Notes: generated by a model not told the origin, from the letters alone. A DNA stretch of 64,000 bases from Corallochytrium limacisporum (GCA_002811645.1 PDIP01000064.1:30521-94520); one strand, 5' to 3'; positions 1-10,999 are shown, counted from the first letter of the stretch. Translations and numbers: made by a program.

Positions 1-1140
1 CTGATTTACCTGCTGCGCCAACGCTGATAGGTATATGGTGTTGGAAACCCAAGACCCATACCATCCCCGGTCGAAATCGCAAGCTCCAAACATCTCCATG
101 CCCAATCACTGCGTCCGACGCACGCGCAGGAACGCTTGCCCAGTGTACCAGTTTTCGCTGACTTTCGCATCTGTGGCCCTGCAAGACTGGAATTTGTGTG
201 TGTGTATGTGTGTGTGTGTTGCGGTGGACACAAGGGTTTCACTAAGGTCAACGAGGAAGGAACGGTTTGGGAAGAAACATAACACAGTGGAAGAAGCCGG
301 ACTTGTATTGTGGTGGAAACCGAAGCAGTGGCTCACGGCGAGCACACTGGTGGCGGTACATTTTCTATCTCGGCCCCCCCCTATCAAAGCAAGGGGCCGC
401 GCCTCCCGCTGGGGCGCTGGCTGTTTCTGGTTCGAACCCCTACCCACGTACACTGCGGGGAGCACACACACACCCCCCTCCCCCACACACGGGCTTCCAT
501 TGCCCATCCCCCTGGTTCTCCAGCCCAGTTCCCCTGCCCCCAAAACCCTACCAAGGGCTTTTTCCTCTGCTTTCCCTTTTCTTTTTTTTTGTTTATGAAA
601 GAAGCTTTGGACGGGCGACCGGGCTAAATCAAAGGGAGCGGGAAGGGCGCTGAAGCGTGGCGAACTGATTCGCGAAATATTCACGGGCCTACCCCAGGGG
701 GGACTTTGTTGGGTTACGGGGAGACCCGAGGCGTGTTTCCACCGCACGCTTAGTATGGCGCTGGCCCTGCACTTCCCGCCCAAAGTTCAAATTAAATAGG
801 CCCCCGTTGGTATTCAGGGCGACTGGGGCCCCAGCTCCGCGTTCGGAACACAAACCCGGAAGGCATCGTCGGGGGGCATTGAGACCAAAGAAAGGGGCGG
901 TCTCACGGGCTCATTGCCTCAGCTATTTTCGGGCGACGGCCTGCTTGAAGTGTTCTCTGATAGTCCTTTCGACGCGGTCGTGTTTCATAATGCTGCAACC
1001 TGGGTTGATCACAATACGAAGAACACGAAGAGACGCTGCGGACACACAACAGCTCCGACTTCTGCCACATAACCATGTACTACCAGGACAACCAAAGCGC
1101 GACCTAGGCTTAAAGAAAACCTGTTTTATCACTTAAAATT
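1..1140. other. Upstream spacer, no gene recognised
   Basis: GC-rich, pyrimidine-rich sequence with a TG microsatellite and C-runs. Overlapping open frames occur on both strands with no recognisable domain and unnatural residue composition. The last hundred or so bases are probably the promoter and 5' leader of the coiled-coil gene that follows, but I see no clear TATA element. Confidence 0.6.
194..219. repeat. TG dinucleotide microsatellite
   Basis: An almost perfect run of TG repeats interrupted once by TA. Simple repeats of this kind recur in the spacers of this window but not in its genes. Confidence 0.9.
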
Positions 1141-3324
1141 ATGGAAACTGATAAGGGTAAAGATCCAGAATCTGTTTCTGAACAGACCAATAACGATTCT
1201 CAACCATATTCTCAACAGTACCATGAGCTGCTAGTGGATCAGGCTTTTGCCCGTAACGAGGCTGATCGAAGAAGACTCGCCCAGACCAGCCCCCGCGCTC
1301 AGGTATCAATCGGGTCATCTTCGTCGGCATCTATACTTAGCCCACGGGCCCGGGCTATGCGGGCTCAGGAGAAACAGGCTCGACTCTACCAACTGAACAC
1401 TGATCAGGAAGCCGCCACGGGTAATGGCTTTATGGATACGCCCAATGGTGCATCAGAGCTAGCCGCTGAAAATGACCCACGAATGCACCCTGGAGCCGGT
1501 CTAAGTAACACCCATTGGAATCAGTTCCTGCACGAGGTCCAGGCGGCCGACGCGGCGCGGGAAGCGCGGTTGAAGGAGACTCAGGCAACTGTTGTCGGAG
1601 CGCAGAGCAGCCTCCTGGACTACGTTCGCGAGCTTAGTGCACAGGTCTCGAGCTTGGACAGTCAGCTGCAGGCCAGCATTGACGAAGTGGCGCTGAAGAG
1701 CCGGCATATTGAAGAACTTCAGGATCAGCTTATGGAAGCCACCTCGCGGGCAAGGAAACAACAGGAGACATACGCACACCAAATCCATCATGCAGAGGAC
1801 TTTAGCGCGAGTGCCGCCGATCGGTTGACAGTGATGGAGGCCGAGGCTGAGGATCGGAAACGTGAAATCAGAGAACTACGGGAACGACTACATGAAGCAA
1901 AGGTCACTATCAAGGAGAAGAGTGAGCTCATAAGACAGCTGGAAGATGACACCGCAGCCGTCGAACGGGAACTCAATTTAGTAAGGCAGAATCGCAGGAC
2001 AAAGGAGGATCGCCTTGAAGACCAAGTAAGAGCTCAGGAGAAATTTATAAAACGGCTGGCAAGGATGGGCAAGACACAGGAATCGACATCTCAGCAGGCA
2101 TCAGCACCGAGTGTGCCTCCGTTTCCGTATGTGCTGCCCACGGCCCCCGTACAATCGCCCGTCGAAAACTCACTGCAACGTGAGCTCCAATCTTTGCACC
2201 AGCGCTTCAATGATATTGAACAACGGACCCGCAATGAGAAGCAACAACAGACTCTGGAGGCCATGGCCGAGGAACTCAAGACGGTACGGCAGGAGACACA
2301 AGAACTGAGAGCGAGACTGGTGGCGAAGAGCTCGCCACCGGTTGTCTCCGCGGCCGCGCCAAGGGTGGATAATTTGCAGACTGTGGCAGCAAATCCCCCA
2401 CACGCCGCTTCCACGAGCACTGCTGCTGCGGCTAGTTCGTCGCCCAAGAGATTGGACGCTCCGGTAGCACCAGCATCCCCAGGTTACCGAGAACCACCAA
2501 TCGTACAGGAATCAGCCGCCAAGGCACAGGCAGAGGCTTCCTTGCGCAATCTACAGCGTGAGATGCGCAATATGGAGCAATCCCTGCGACGGGAACGCGG
2601 ACTCCGACTGGGCCACGAAGCTGAATTGGAAGCTCTTCGTATTCGAACTCCCCAAGTTCCTGGTGCCGGTAGTAACACTGGGGCAGCGACAAGTCCAGGA
2701 TCCAGGTATGGACATACTAACTCGGCGCGCTCCTCGTTCTCTCGGCGCCACGACAGCGGAATTGATCACACCAGCATGTTTCACTCTCAGAGCACATCCA
2801 GCGTAGGTCGGTCTCCGGTGAAGACGGCCGCTTACATCGACCGGAGCACCATCAGCGGCGCTTCCGGAGGCGGGCCAGCCCGGTCAGTTGGACCCAGCGG
2901 GCGTCTGACGTTCTATAACAACAATACCGGCACCTCCGGCCATATCGCCGGTGCGTACCAATTCTACAGTGGCGGCAACTTTCCGGCTCGAGGACGGCCT
3001 CACATGACCGCGCCAGCTGGGTCACCGCTAGGTCAGCCGTCCCCGGGCCAGCGACGGAGGCAGTATACCTCCAGCAGTCCGGTCTCACAACGTCGCCGCG
3101 AGGTGGAGTATGTCCTTCTCGAAGACAAGCTGCAGGACGCATTCTTGGCCAGTGAGAATCTGAAGCAGGCCACTGACCGTCTGGTCAACCGCATTGAGCT
3201 GCTAAACACAAGCGGAGCTCCAAGTCCTCATGCTCCGACCACAGACACAATGAGGCCAGACAAGCACAACGGCGACTCGGAGTATGACGAGGACGAGGAT
3301 ACGGACGAGTCTGACGGTTACTGA
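1141..3324 (+). CDS. Coiled-coil protein of unknown function (727 aa)
   Basis: An uninterrupted ATG-to-TGA frame. Residues 1-130 are polar and low in structure. About 130-310 form long heptad-like coiled coil rich in Glu, Arg, Gln and Leu, with further helical stretches near 345-395 and 470-505. These are separated by Ala/Ser/Pro-rich linkers. A Ser/Gly-rich region around 510-640 is followed by a short helix near 655-690 and a very acidic tail ending in Asp/Glu/Tyr. No enzymatic motif, membrane segment or signal peptide is visible. The architecture would suit a cytoskeletal, centrosomal or spindle-associated scaffold, but that is inference from shape only and I do not recognise a family. Upstream sequence is stop-rich, which supports this start. 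Confidence 0.8.
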   Translation: METDKGKDPESVSEQTNNDSQPYSQQYHELLVDQAFARNEADRRRLAQTSPRAQVSIGSSSSASILSPRARAMRAQEKQARLYQLNTDQEAATGNGFMDTPNGASELAAENDPRMHPGAGLSNTHWNQFLHEVQAADAAREARLKETQATVVGAQSSLLDYVRELSAQVSSLDSQLQASIDEVALKSRHIEELQDQLMEATSRARKQQETYAHQIHHAEDFSASAADRLTVMEAEAEDRKREIRELRERLHEAKVTIKEKSELIRQLEDDTAAVERELNLVRQNRRTKEDRLEDQVRAQEKFIKRLARMGKTQESTSQQASAPSVPPFPYVLPTAPVQSPVENSLQRELQSLHQRFNDIEQRTRNEKQQQTLEAMAEELKTVRQETQELRARLVAKSSPPVVSAAAPRVDNLQTVAANPPHAASTSTAAAASSSPKRLDAPVAPASPGYREPPIVQESAAKAQAEASLRNLQREMRNMEQSLRRERGLRLGHEAELEALRIRTPQVPGAGSNTGAATSPGSRYGHTNSARSSFSRRHDSGIDHTSMFHSQSTSSVGRSPVKTAAYIDRSTISGASGGGPARSVGPSGRLTFYNNNTGTSGHIAGAYQFYSGGNFPARGRPHMTAPAGSPLGQPSPGQRRRQYTSSSPVSQRRREVEYVLLEDKLQDAFLASENLKQATDRLVNRIELLNTSGAPSPHAPTTDTMRPDKHNGDSEYDEDEDTDESDGY

Positions 3325-3936
3325 GCGTTCACTTAACATGAAAGTATTTGAGTAAAGTGCAAACGTGACAATTGAAGATAGTCGTGCGGTCATGTGTTGT
3401 TTCGTCTGGACGTGGAAGCCAGCCCCAAGAAAGCGGGGTGCTTGAGAGTCACCAGCTCCCTTAAATTTCCAGGCATGATGGTTTTGCATGCGGGAACTAT
3501 CGTACCTATTCTGCTACAAGAAGAATTATCTGGTCGACGACCTTTTTGGTCGCAAATTCGGTGCGCTGCAAGACGTCGGGATCTCTATCTCTCAAGAACC
3601 CCCGTGAACTTAAACCGCAAGGAAATTCCCGAGTGACTTTACATAGTCTTCTGCCCTGTGGTAAAATCTTATAGAAGTACAGTCCATGGACAGAAACGAC
3701 ATGGAATCCTTGGCGGATCTTGCCTTTGACCCCACCGCCCGGGAGTTCACCCCCCAAAGTTTAGCGCTTATTTTTTTTTTCTGGGTTTCTATATATTGTG
3801 TGTGTGTTGCTGGGGTGGGACCGACCACTGTGCGCAGTCGCAACTAAGAATAGAAGCGCCCCTCTCAACACACACACACCCCACCCAACCAACCCTTCCC
3901 TCGAAGCTGGGCGAAGGGGCCCCCGGGGGGGGGGGG

Positions 3937-4023
3937 NNNNNNNNNNNNNNNNNNNNNNNNNNNNNNNNNNNNNNNNNNNNNNNNNNNNNNNNNNNNNNNN
4001 NNNNNNNNNNNNNNNNNNNNNNN
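3937..4023. other. Assembly gap (87 N)
   Basis: A run of 87 N. The left edge is a pure run of 12 G and the right edge starts with 5 G, so the assembly probably broke at a G homopolymer. The true length of the missing sequence is unknown. Confidence 0.99.
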
Positions 4024-4090
4024 GGGGGTGCGCGACGGGCCCAAACAAAGGAACCCCCAAACACCGGGGACGAGCGAGGTAAAGCACACA

Positions 4091-4105
4091 GAGAGAGAGA
4101 GAGAG
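4091..4105. repeat. GA dinucleotide repeat
   Basis: A short pure GA tract. A complementary CT tract lies about 230 bp downstream, so the two could pair as an imperfect inverted repeat, although simple repeats pair this way by chance. Confidence 0.85.
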
Positions 4106-4327
4106 ATTTTGAGAGACTGACTGCATGTGTGGGGATGTGGTGTGATGTCGACTCCTTGTTCCCTGTCTGTTGGTAACATTTTATATACTTGGCATCCTCG
4201 TGTTCTTGGGTGGTGGTCTGGGTGCCTTTTTCTCGTTCTGCTCCCCTTTTCGGCACTTTCTGCGTCCCCCCCCCCGGGGAGAGAGGTGGGTCCGGCACAC
4301 GTGGACCAGGGGCCCGCGCCGTTCGAG

Positions 4328-4352
4328 ACTCTCTCTCTCTCTCTCGCTCTCT
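4328..4352. repeat. CT dinucleotide repeat
   Basis: A near-perfect CT tract with a single CG interruption, complementary to the GA tract upstream in the same spacer. Confidence 0.85.
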
Positions 4353-5590
4353 GTGCTTTGTGAAAATGACCCACGATGAAATCGGCCAGAGTCCCTTCTT
4401 TTCTTTCTTTCTTTCCTTTTTTTTTCCCCCTTTTTGTTTGTTTTCGTCGGTTGGAGTACGAAATGAGCCATATGTTCACTATTAATTAGAACGGGCCCTA
4501 CGGTCAGGAGTAAGGAAAAAGCCCATTTAAATTCTTCCGCACCTCCTCCTCCCTCCGCCGGGGGCGCTGGTAGTGGTAGTACTGAAAAAAAGCCTTTTGG
4601 CCCTGGGGCCTCCCGGGCGGGGGGGGGGAGGGTTTTGTTCTTTCTTCGTCCCTGAAACTTTTCTTTCCCCCCCCCCCCCGGGGGGAAGGCTTCGCGTGCC
4701 GCGGCAAGCCCAAGGAATAAAACAAATAACGGAGGGAGAGAAATAATGGAAAAAAAAAAGAAAAGGTAAAATAACCACCAGCCCCCAGACCGAGCTATTT
4801 TCTTAATTCCATTTTTTTATTATTGCGCGGTTCCCTTCTCCCTCTCTCTTGGCCCTCCTCCCCTCCCTCCGAGTCGGCGCGCGCAGGTTCGAGTGTGTGT
4901 GTGTGTTTCGGGACCGGTCGTTAAAAAATTTTCTCTCGTTCTTTTCTGTTCTTTTCCGGCGCTCTGTGCCGCGGCTCTTGGGGCCCCGGGGAAGTGCGCC
5001 TGTGCACGGGTGCGGATTTCATTCTTTTTTTTTTAACCATTTCCAAAGGGGGGCCACCAACCAAAAAAAGGAGAGAAAATTGGCCAGTCTTGAAAACCCG
5101 CCCCGTCCTGGCCTGGTACACACTCTGCGCAGATTTTACAAAAAAAAAATGGAGAAGGGAGGGAGAAGAGGGGGGGAGGTGAGAGAGGGCCGGGCGCCCC
5201 AGTATAGCCCGCCGCGTATGACGTGGGGTTGGTGGCTGTGAGAGTTGTGTGGGTGGGTGTGGAAGTGAAGGAAGCCTTGGCACGGATGCTTGGGATGCGG
5301 TGATGACCATGGAGATGGGAGTGAAGGCCGCCAACGCGGCGGTGGCGTCATGAATGTAATATTTGCCAAGCCTTTGTGAGACAGAGAAGGTTGAAAAGTA
5401 GTAACGTTGAAATCAAGAAGATGTCAACCCAAAAGAGTTCCTTGCTTTTGTAGGTAGGTGTACTTTCCGGTACCGGTTTCGTATCCAGACACCCATTCCA
5501 ATGGAAAGTAAGTGATAGTTCGCAAAATGACATGGGCCTAATTCAATTAAGGTAGTGTAGATCCACACACAACAGGCTATAGCAAAGACA

Positions 5591-6814
5591 ATGGCGCCTA
5601 ATGTCAATGGTTGTGCCGAGCGGCGCGTCGACGAGTATGGCCGTCCGGTCGATACCATGGACTTTAGCAGCATCAGCTCGGGAAAGAAGATGCCGTTCAG
5701 CACCATCAGCACCGTCAGCGACAACCCGAATGACTTCTCGGTGCTGACATATTATTTCTGCTTAGTAGTGCCTGCGGTCCAGGCAAGTTCCATATACTTT
5801 GGGGGCCACATGGTTTGGTTCCCACTCATCTTCACGTTTGGTCTGATCCCCATTGCTGATACCCTGTGCGGCACCAGCAAGCTCAATCCTTCCAAGGAGC
5901 TCGAAAAGAAATTGGACACCGAAGTCCAGTATCGTCTTGTGCCCGTTGTCTGGTGTGTTGCTCAGACCACTATTTTGCTTGTTGGCATGGTCTGGGGAGT
6001 GCAGCCAGAGCGCACCAGGGAAGAATTCATTGGATCCATCTTCGCTGTTGGTCTCGGCTCCGGCATGGGGATCAACGTCGCCCATGAACTCGGTCACAAG
6101 CGATCATCCTGGGAGCCATTACTGGCTCAGTATCTGCTGGCCTTGACCTCTTACATGCATTTCCAGATTGAGCACGTCGAGGGTCATCACTGGAACGTTG
6201 CCACTCCGCTTGATCCGGCCACCGGTCACTACAATGAATCATTCTATAGTTTCTGGCCCCGCACTGTCTATGGTTCATATGCCTCGGCTTGGGCCATTGA
6301 GAACAACCGCGTGGCCAAAAAGAGTCTGCCGTGGTACCAGAACATGATGATCTGGTACACCACGATCCCCATACTTTTAGTTTGCGGGGCCGGCAAGGTC
6401 CTCGGTCCATGGGGCGCCGTGTTCTTTGTGGGACAGTCAGTGTTCGGTTTCACCCTGCTTGAGCTTGTCAACTACATTGAACACTACGGCCTGCAGCGCA
6501 AAGAGATTGCCCCCGGTCGCTACGAGAGAGTGCGCCCGATCCACTCCTGGAATTCTGATCAGCGTGTGACCAACAACCTGCTCTTCAAGCTGCAGCGTCA
6601 CTCGGACCACCATGCGTTCCCGTGTCGCCGGTACCAGATTCTGCGCTCCTTTGACGAGAGCCCGCAGTTGCCCTCCGGCTACGCGACTTGCATCCTCATT
6701 GCTGCCGTGCCGTCTCTGTGGTTCCGCATAATGAACCCCAAGGTTGAAGAATTCAACAAGTGGGTTGAAGAATCTCGCAAGGACATGGAGGCCAGAGGAA
6801 TCAAAATCGAATGA
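5591..6814 (+). CDS. alkB: AlkB-type alkane 1-monooxygenase (membrane di-iron hydroxylase)
   Basis: A 407-aa integral membrane protein of the AlkB family, which inserts oxygen at the terminal carbon of alkanes using electrons from rubredoxin. All AlkB histidine motifs are present and in order: HELGHK at 165-170, EHVEGHH at 194-200 followed by DPAT at 208-211, NYIEHYG at 294-300 and LQRHSDHH at 334-341. Hydrophobic segments lie near 50-95, 115-136, 145-163, 250-290 and 358-378. The NYxEHYG motif is typical of AlkB proper and separates it from fatty-acid desaturases. The length matches bacterial AlkB (about 400 aa). The ATG is followed by a 40-residue polar N-terminus. No rubredoxin domain is fused, so an electron donor must be encoded elsewhere. 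The gene converges on the NTE gene 138 bp away. AlkB is mainly bacterial, so bacterial ancestry is possible. Substrate chain length cannot be read from this. Confidence 0.93.
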   Translation: MAPNVNGCAERRVDEYGRPVDTMDFSSISSGKKMPFSTISTVSDNPNDFSVLTYYFCLVVPAVQASSIYFGGHMVWFPLIFTFGLIPIADTLCGTSKLNPSKELEKKLDTEVQYRLVPVVWCVAQTTILLVGMVWGVQPERTREEFIGSIFAVGLGSGMGINVAHELGHKRSSWEPLLAQYLLALTSYMHFQIEHVEGHHWNVATPLDPATGHYNESFYSFWPRTVYGSYASAWAIENNRVAKKSLPWYQNMMIWYTTIPILLVCGAGKVLGPWGAVFFVGQSVFGFTLLELVNYIEHYGLQRKEIAPGRYERVRPIHSWNSDQRVTNNLLFKLQRHSDHHAFPCRRYQILRSFDESPQLPSGYATCILIAAVPSLWFRIMNPKVEEFNKWVEESRKDMEARGIKIE

Positions 6815-6952
6815 ATTGATCTTGTACCACTATAGTGTAAATATATTTATAGAACGAATCGCATACCATATTGACCACACTGAACACCGCCACACATTCG
6901 GTCCAAAACCCGCGCTGCCGCGCCGTGCCGCAGTGCCAACACATGCTCCTGT

Positions 6953-9900
6953 TCAGATGTTCAGATTGGGGATGTCCGCGGAGACCGGTGTCATCATCCC
7001 AGACTCTCCAAACAGGTCCGCGAGTGATGCAGCGCTGCCAATGCTGCCAGATCGTCGTAGCACAGGCATCATTAACGGGGACATGGGCGCGTGGTGGTGA
7101 GTTTCGGCAATCACACCCTTGCGTAGCAGCTCGCGTATCTTTTGTTTGCTGTAAGTATAGCCAATCTTGAGCAGATCGTTGAAGTGCTGGAAGTCGGTGA
7201 TAGAGTAGTTGAAGATGTCATCAGAACGGAGGTAGTGGTACCGTTCATTGGCCTTGATACCCTCAAGGTGCTGCGCACACGCCGCGTAGGCCAGACGGCT
7301 CTGGATTTCGTCCAGGTTTGGGACACGAACTTTTTCGCTGAAGGGATTGTACCGGTTGGCAAGCAGGTACCAGCCGCTAATGTCGTCGCCGTAGTTGTAA
7401 AAATCGGATTCGTCTTCGGCGCCAATGTCATGTGCGATAATGATCTTCGCGCCGAAGCGTTGAGCCATGATGTCGGCAGGCAGATTGTTCAAATATCCAC
7501 CGTCCACGAGCAGGGCACCCGTCTCCGGATCTGTGATGGGTGGGAAATACCCAGCGAGGGTCATGCTCGCACGGCAATAGCGCCACAAACAGCCATACTC
7601 GTGTGACCGGAGCTTCGAGCTGGAAATATCGGTTGAAGTGCAGAAAAATGGCACCCACAGATCCTCAATCTGCACATTGCCCAGAATGGAATGGATCACT
7701 GCATTAAACGTACGACCGGTCATCATCGCTGTGGTCGGATAGGTCAGATCAAAGATGTAGTTCCTGAGGCTCGAGAATGCGGAACACAGTTCCCGCATCG
7801 TCATTTCCGTCTGCTCCATGTCCTGATACTGTGCGTAGATCGCAGCGACCATAGCACCCATAGATGTGCCACCAACCATGTCAACAGGGATATTTTCTTC
7901 CGTTAGGACGTGCAATAAGCCTACGTGGGAAACACCCCGGGCTCCACCACCACCGAGGACAACACCAATCGCCTTGCCCAAGAGTCGTCGGGCACATCGA
8001 TCCATGTCACTCCTGCACTGGCGCTCGTCCCGATTTTCCTTGAGCACGATCTCATCCGCACTGTCCTCACTGCTGAGGTCGTCGGAGGCCTGTCCACTGG
8101 AATTGGAGTGGGGTCCCATTTCCCAACCTCCTACAGAAGTCCTCCGTTCAAGGCCATTCTCACTATGCATGTCGGGCGAGTCCAAGGAAATGCTATCATC
8201 TTTGCCACTGACAAAGTCGGCAGCTGTGGCGGACAGGGATCGGCGCAAAGCCATCTGCAGTTGAGCCAGCGGAAAATCAGAGTCTTCTTTCGACCTACTC
8301 TTCTGGGTTTTGGCCACCGATGGCAACATACTTTCCGGGACACGGATGTGGTGATGGATGGTGACACCATCAATAGCACGCAGCCATTCCCTAGTGCCTG
8401 TGGGCATCTTCAGGTCTGACGGGTGCAACAGTACCAGGTGTTTTTGAATGCGTCTGGCCAGACCGGGGAATCTCTTCGTGACCTCGTCTACACGGGGTTC
8501 ATCGTTGCCACGGGCTACCAAGATAAACAAATCGGCCTGACGAATGCAGCGCTGGGTCCACGCCTTTGATACAGGACTTCTTGAGGTGTCCGGCAAATAG
8601 ACCAATAGTTGGTTACCGGATTCCTTCTCACTCAAGTAATGGATCAGCTCGTATTCCCGATTCGGTGCAAACGCATCTTTGCCCATAGCATCAAGGACAT
8701 CCTCCATGGTTATCACCACTGTGGGGCGGATACTGTTTAGCGAGTGCTCGAACCGCTTCACAAATTCATGGAGAGGCACATTGTCACCGATAGGTACCAC
8801 CGCAATCGTTGCAATATTGGGATTCGACTTGACCAGATTCTCGCTAGGCCGAGTGGGTTGCGATGCTTTGTTCCGATAGCTGTTCATCAACTTCTTGCCC
8901 AACATTTCAGTGAAGTACATCATGACCTCGGGGTACTTTCGTCGCAAATAGTCGAATAGTGGACGCGGGATCATGGCAAGTTCCGTGTCACGAATGGTCT
9001 TTACGCTGGATGCCCGCTTGGAATTAGTCAACAACTCCAACTCACCGACCACTTCACCGCGGCCATATTCAATCACAGTAATCAACGCGTCATCCTTGGT
9101 CTCATCAATATCCACAGACTTCATCCGCTGATGATCCTTTGCGCGCAGCGTTCTGGTATTTCGCAGCTTCTTCGCCTTCTCAATTGGATCGTCGTGCCGC
9201 ATAATACCCCGGAGGCGACCGCTGAGCACAATGTAAATAGCGTCTGCGTCATCGCCTTGCTTGTATATGTACTCACCTGTAGTTTTGTACAACCAATGGA
9301 AGGCAAAGTCCATTTGACGCACTTCCTTAGCCAGCCTACCACTGAACACATTGCACAGTCGATATAGAATATAAGGGTACTCGACAACGTGCCGATCCAC
9401 ATCCGAGTCCGACATTTCCAGCAGAACGACTTCAGTTTCAGCTCGAATATTGACAATACTGGCTTCGCCTGACATGTAGCCCATCTGACCCAAAATCTCT
9501 CCCGCGTGGGCAGTGTACAGCAATCTCTCTTCGCCGGTGTCTACATCTGGAACATTGACACTGCATGAGCCTGCCACAATATAGCCCAAAGCTCCCAAGC
9601 GTTCTCCGGCATTGATGAAGTGCGCACCCTTTTTGCGACGGACCAGATGCATGTCAGCTTTCAGCTTCTCCTGGATGGCTGCAAAGGACGTCAGAGAGCC
9701 TTGTGACGCCGTATCCTCTTGTGGGTTGGGACCATTCTGTTGAGAAATTTGCTCACTGTGGGAGCTCTTAATGCTCATGCTCTCCACGGACCGCTCCTCG
9801 AGTTTGTTTTCTAAGTCTGTGCGCAGGTGCTGCATGAGAGACGTGTCCTCTTTTCCAGGGCTGGTCACGGTCACCTCGGCCACGGTGGGCATGAGCAATT

Positions 9901-10999
9901 CTGCAAACTTTTGTTTTGCCTCATCGACATCGGACCGAAGCTCCTCTGCATTTTCATTCTGCATCTCCTTGCTTCTCCGAATCGGGTTGCGCATATTGGC
10001 GGGCTTATCAGACTCCACAAGTTTTGTGGTGATACCGAGGTAAGAATACAGAGTTCCCAGGGTCACGCGCTGCATGCGTGTCAACATCACTGAGAGAATT
10101 TTCTTGAATAGCAATGGCTCTCGACCGAGAACATCTTTCATTCGTGTGAGCGGAATTACCATCACCTCCGTGCTGTTCACCTCAGCCATTGCGTCAATGT
10201 CCTGCAAGGCTCCCGTACCGCTAACCAGTTCAAATATCTGCAGCAGGGACATTAAATGTTCTCCTTCCCGCACAACACTTATTTTGACCTTCTCACCATC
10301 ATCTTCTTGCAGGTAAACGGCCAGTGAGCCCTTGCGCACGATATAGAAACTGGGGGTGGACATGTCCAACGTCTGCCCCTTTCTCAGGGTTACGGTCATG
10401 GCCTCTCTGTAGACTGCGTCAAACACTTTCTGTGTATACTTACCAAAAATTCGAAAAATGTTCAAGGCGTAAAAGATTTCTGGAGGCAAAGCACTGCCGT
10501 AAACATTGAACGGGTTGTACTCACCGTCGTATTCGTCTGCACCTTCTCTTTCGGCCAGGCTGTCAAGATTACTAAGAGACATCTGACGGCCAATGGAGGC
10601 CAGATCCCGACGCTCACCTGAAGATGTGCTACTACTATCGTCTAGTCCTCGCAGTGGTCTCGTCAGCAAGTCCTTGAGCTTTCTGCGCAGGCCCCGCCGT
10701 TGGTAGCCGCGCTTCAGGCGGGTCCACGACCGCTTCGCCCGAAGCTTAGCAGCCTGTCGTTCCCGTGCCTGCCTTGTTGGTCTACCAAGCAAGATCCATA
10801 GCAGAACCACAAGGAAAAATGTGCAAATAGCATAATTTATGTAGGGCAAGATCCAATGCTGGGTCTCCAGGAGGATGTGCCAGTCAACCAACAGTTGAAT
10901 GTAGGTCTCAACCAAGGCACCTACAGCCACATATGCGTTTTCGGGCAACGCGGAGAGAGTCTGTGCCCACACCTCCAATGTCTCCTCAATGGAATCCAT
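6953..10999 (-). CDS. PNPLA6: Neuropathy target esterase-like patatin phospholipase (PNPLA6/7, Nte1)
   Basis: 1348 aa without introns, close to the animal NTE length. NTE is an ER-anchored lysophospholipase/phospholipase B that deacylates phosphatidylcholine. The visible order matches the family: one N-terminal membrane helix at about 52-72 with a basic flank, three cyclic-nucleotide-binding-like domains (about 183-310, 453-565 and 570-706), and a patatin domain from about 1013. The oxyanion-loop motif GGGGARG leads the patatin domain. The nucleophile is Ser1046 in GTSMG and the catalytic Asp is Asp1166 in DGG, spaced 120 residues apart as in human NTE. The linker between the cNMP and patatin regions (about 880-1005) is polar and probably disordered. 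The ATG gives the membrane helix directly. The gene is divergent from the next gene upstream and tail-to-tail with AlkB. Whether the cNMP-like domains bind nucleotide cannot be told here. Confidence 0.96.
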   Translation of the reverse strand: MDSIEETLEVWAQTLSALPENAYVAVGALVETYIQLLVDWHILLETQHWILPYINYAICTFFLVVLLWILLGRPTRQARERQAAKLRAKRSWTRLKRGYQRRGLRRKLKDLLTRPLRGLDDSSSTSSGERRDLASIGRQMSLSNLDSLAEREGADEYDGEYNPFNVYGSALPPEIFYALNIFRIFGKYTQKVFDAVYREAMTVTLRKGQTLDMSTPSFYIVRKGSLAVYLQEDDGEKVKISVVREGEHLMSLLQIFELVSGTGALQDIDAMAEVNSTEVMVIPLTRMKDVLGREPLLFKKILSVMLTRMQRVTLGTLYSYLGITTKLVESDKPANMRNPIRRSKEMQNENAEELRSDVDEAKQKFAELLMPTVAEVTVTSPGKEDTSLMQHLRTDLENKLEERSVESMSIKSSHSEQISQQNGPNPQEDTASQGSLTSFAAIQEKLKADMHLVRRKKGAHFINAGERLGALGYIVAGSCSVNVPDVDTGEERLLYTAHAGEILGQMGYMSGEASIVNIRAETEVVLLEMSDSDVDRHVVEYPYILYRLCNVFSGRLAKEVRQMDFAFHWLYKTTGEYIYKQGDDADAIYIVLSGRLRGIMRHDDPIEKAKKLRNTRTLRAKDHQRMKSVDIDETKDDALITVIEYGRGEVVGELELLTNSKRASSVKTIRDTELAMIPRPLFDYLRRKYPEVMMYFTEMLGKKLMNSYRNKASQPTRPSENLVKSNPNIATIAVVPIGDNVPLHEFVKRFEHSLNSIRPTVVITMEDVLDAMGKDAFAPNREYELIHYLSEKESGNQLLVYLPDTSRSPVSKAWTQRCIRQADLFILVARGNDEPRVDEVTKRFPGLARRIQKHLVLLHPSDLKMPTGTREWLRAIDGVTIHHHIRVPESMLPSVAKTQKSRSKEDSDFPLAQLQMALRRSLSATAADFVSGKDDSISLDSPDMHSENGLERRTSVGGWEMGPHSNSSGQASDDLSSEDSADEIVLKENRDERQCRSDMDRCARRLLGKAIGVVLGGGGARGVSHVGLLHVLTEENIPVDMVGGTSMGAMVAAIYAQYQDMEQTEMTMRELCSAFSSLRNYIFDLTYPTTAMMTGRTFNAVIHSILGNVQIEDLWVPFFCTSTDISSSKLRSHEYGCLWRYCRASMTLAGYFPPITDPETGALLVDGGYLNNLPADIMAQRFGAKIIIAHDIGAEDESDFYNYGDDISGWYLLANRYNPFSEKVRVPNLDEIQSRLAYAACAQHLEGIKANERYHYLRSDDIFNYSITDFQHFNDLLKIGYTYSKQKIRELLRKGVIAETHHHAPMSPLMMPVLRRSGSIGSAASLADLFGESGMMTPVSADIPNLNI

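Larger units (their letters stand above)
3325..5590. other. Low-complexity spacer without recognised genes
   Basis: About 2.3 kb of G-runs, C-runs, pyrimidine tracts, TTTC and CT/GA repeats, plus an assembly gap. The open frames here are products of low-complexity sequence or run through the gap, and none looks like a protein. The last 200 bp before 5591 are less biased and probably hold the promoter and leader of the alkane monooxygenase gene. Confidence 0.7.

Noticed and set aside
424-445. GGTTCGAACCC, a tRNA B-box-like sequence
   Set aside because: The flanks do not form a T stem, and no A box, anticodon arm or acceptor stem can be drawn.
3761-4479. Open frames running through the N gap (also at 20415-21088)
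   Set aside because: They depend on unknown bases and low-complexity flanks.
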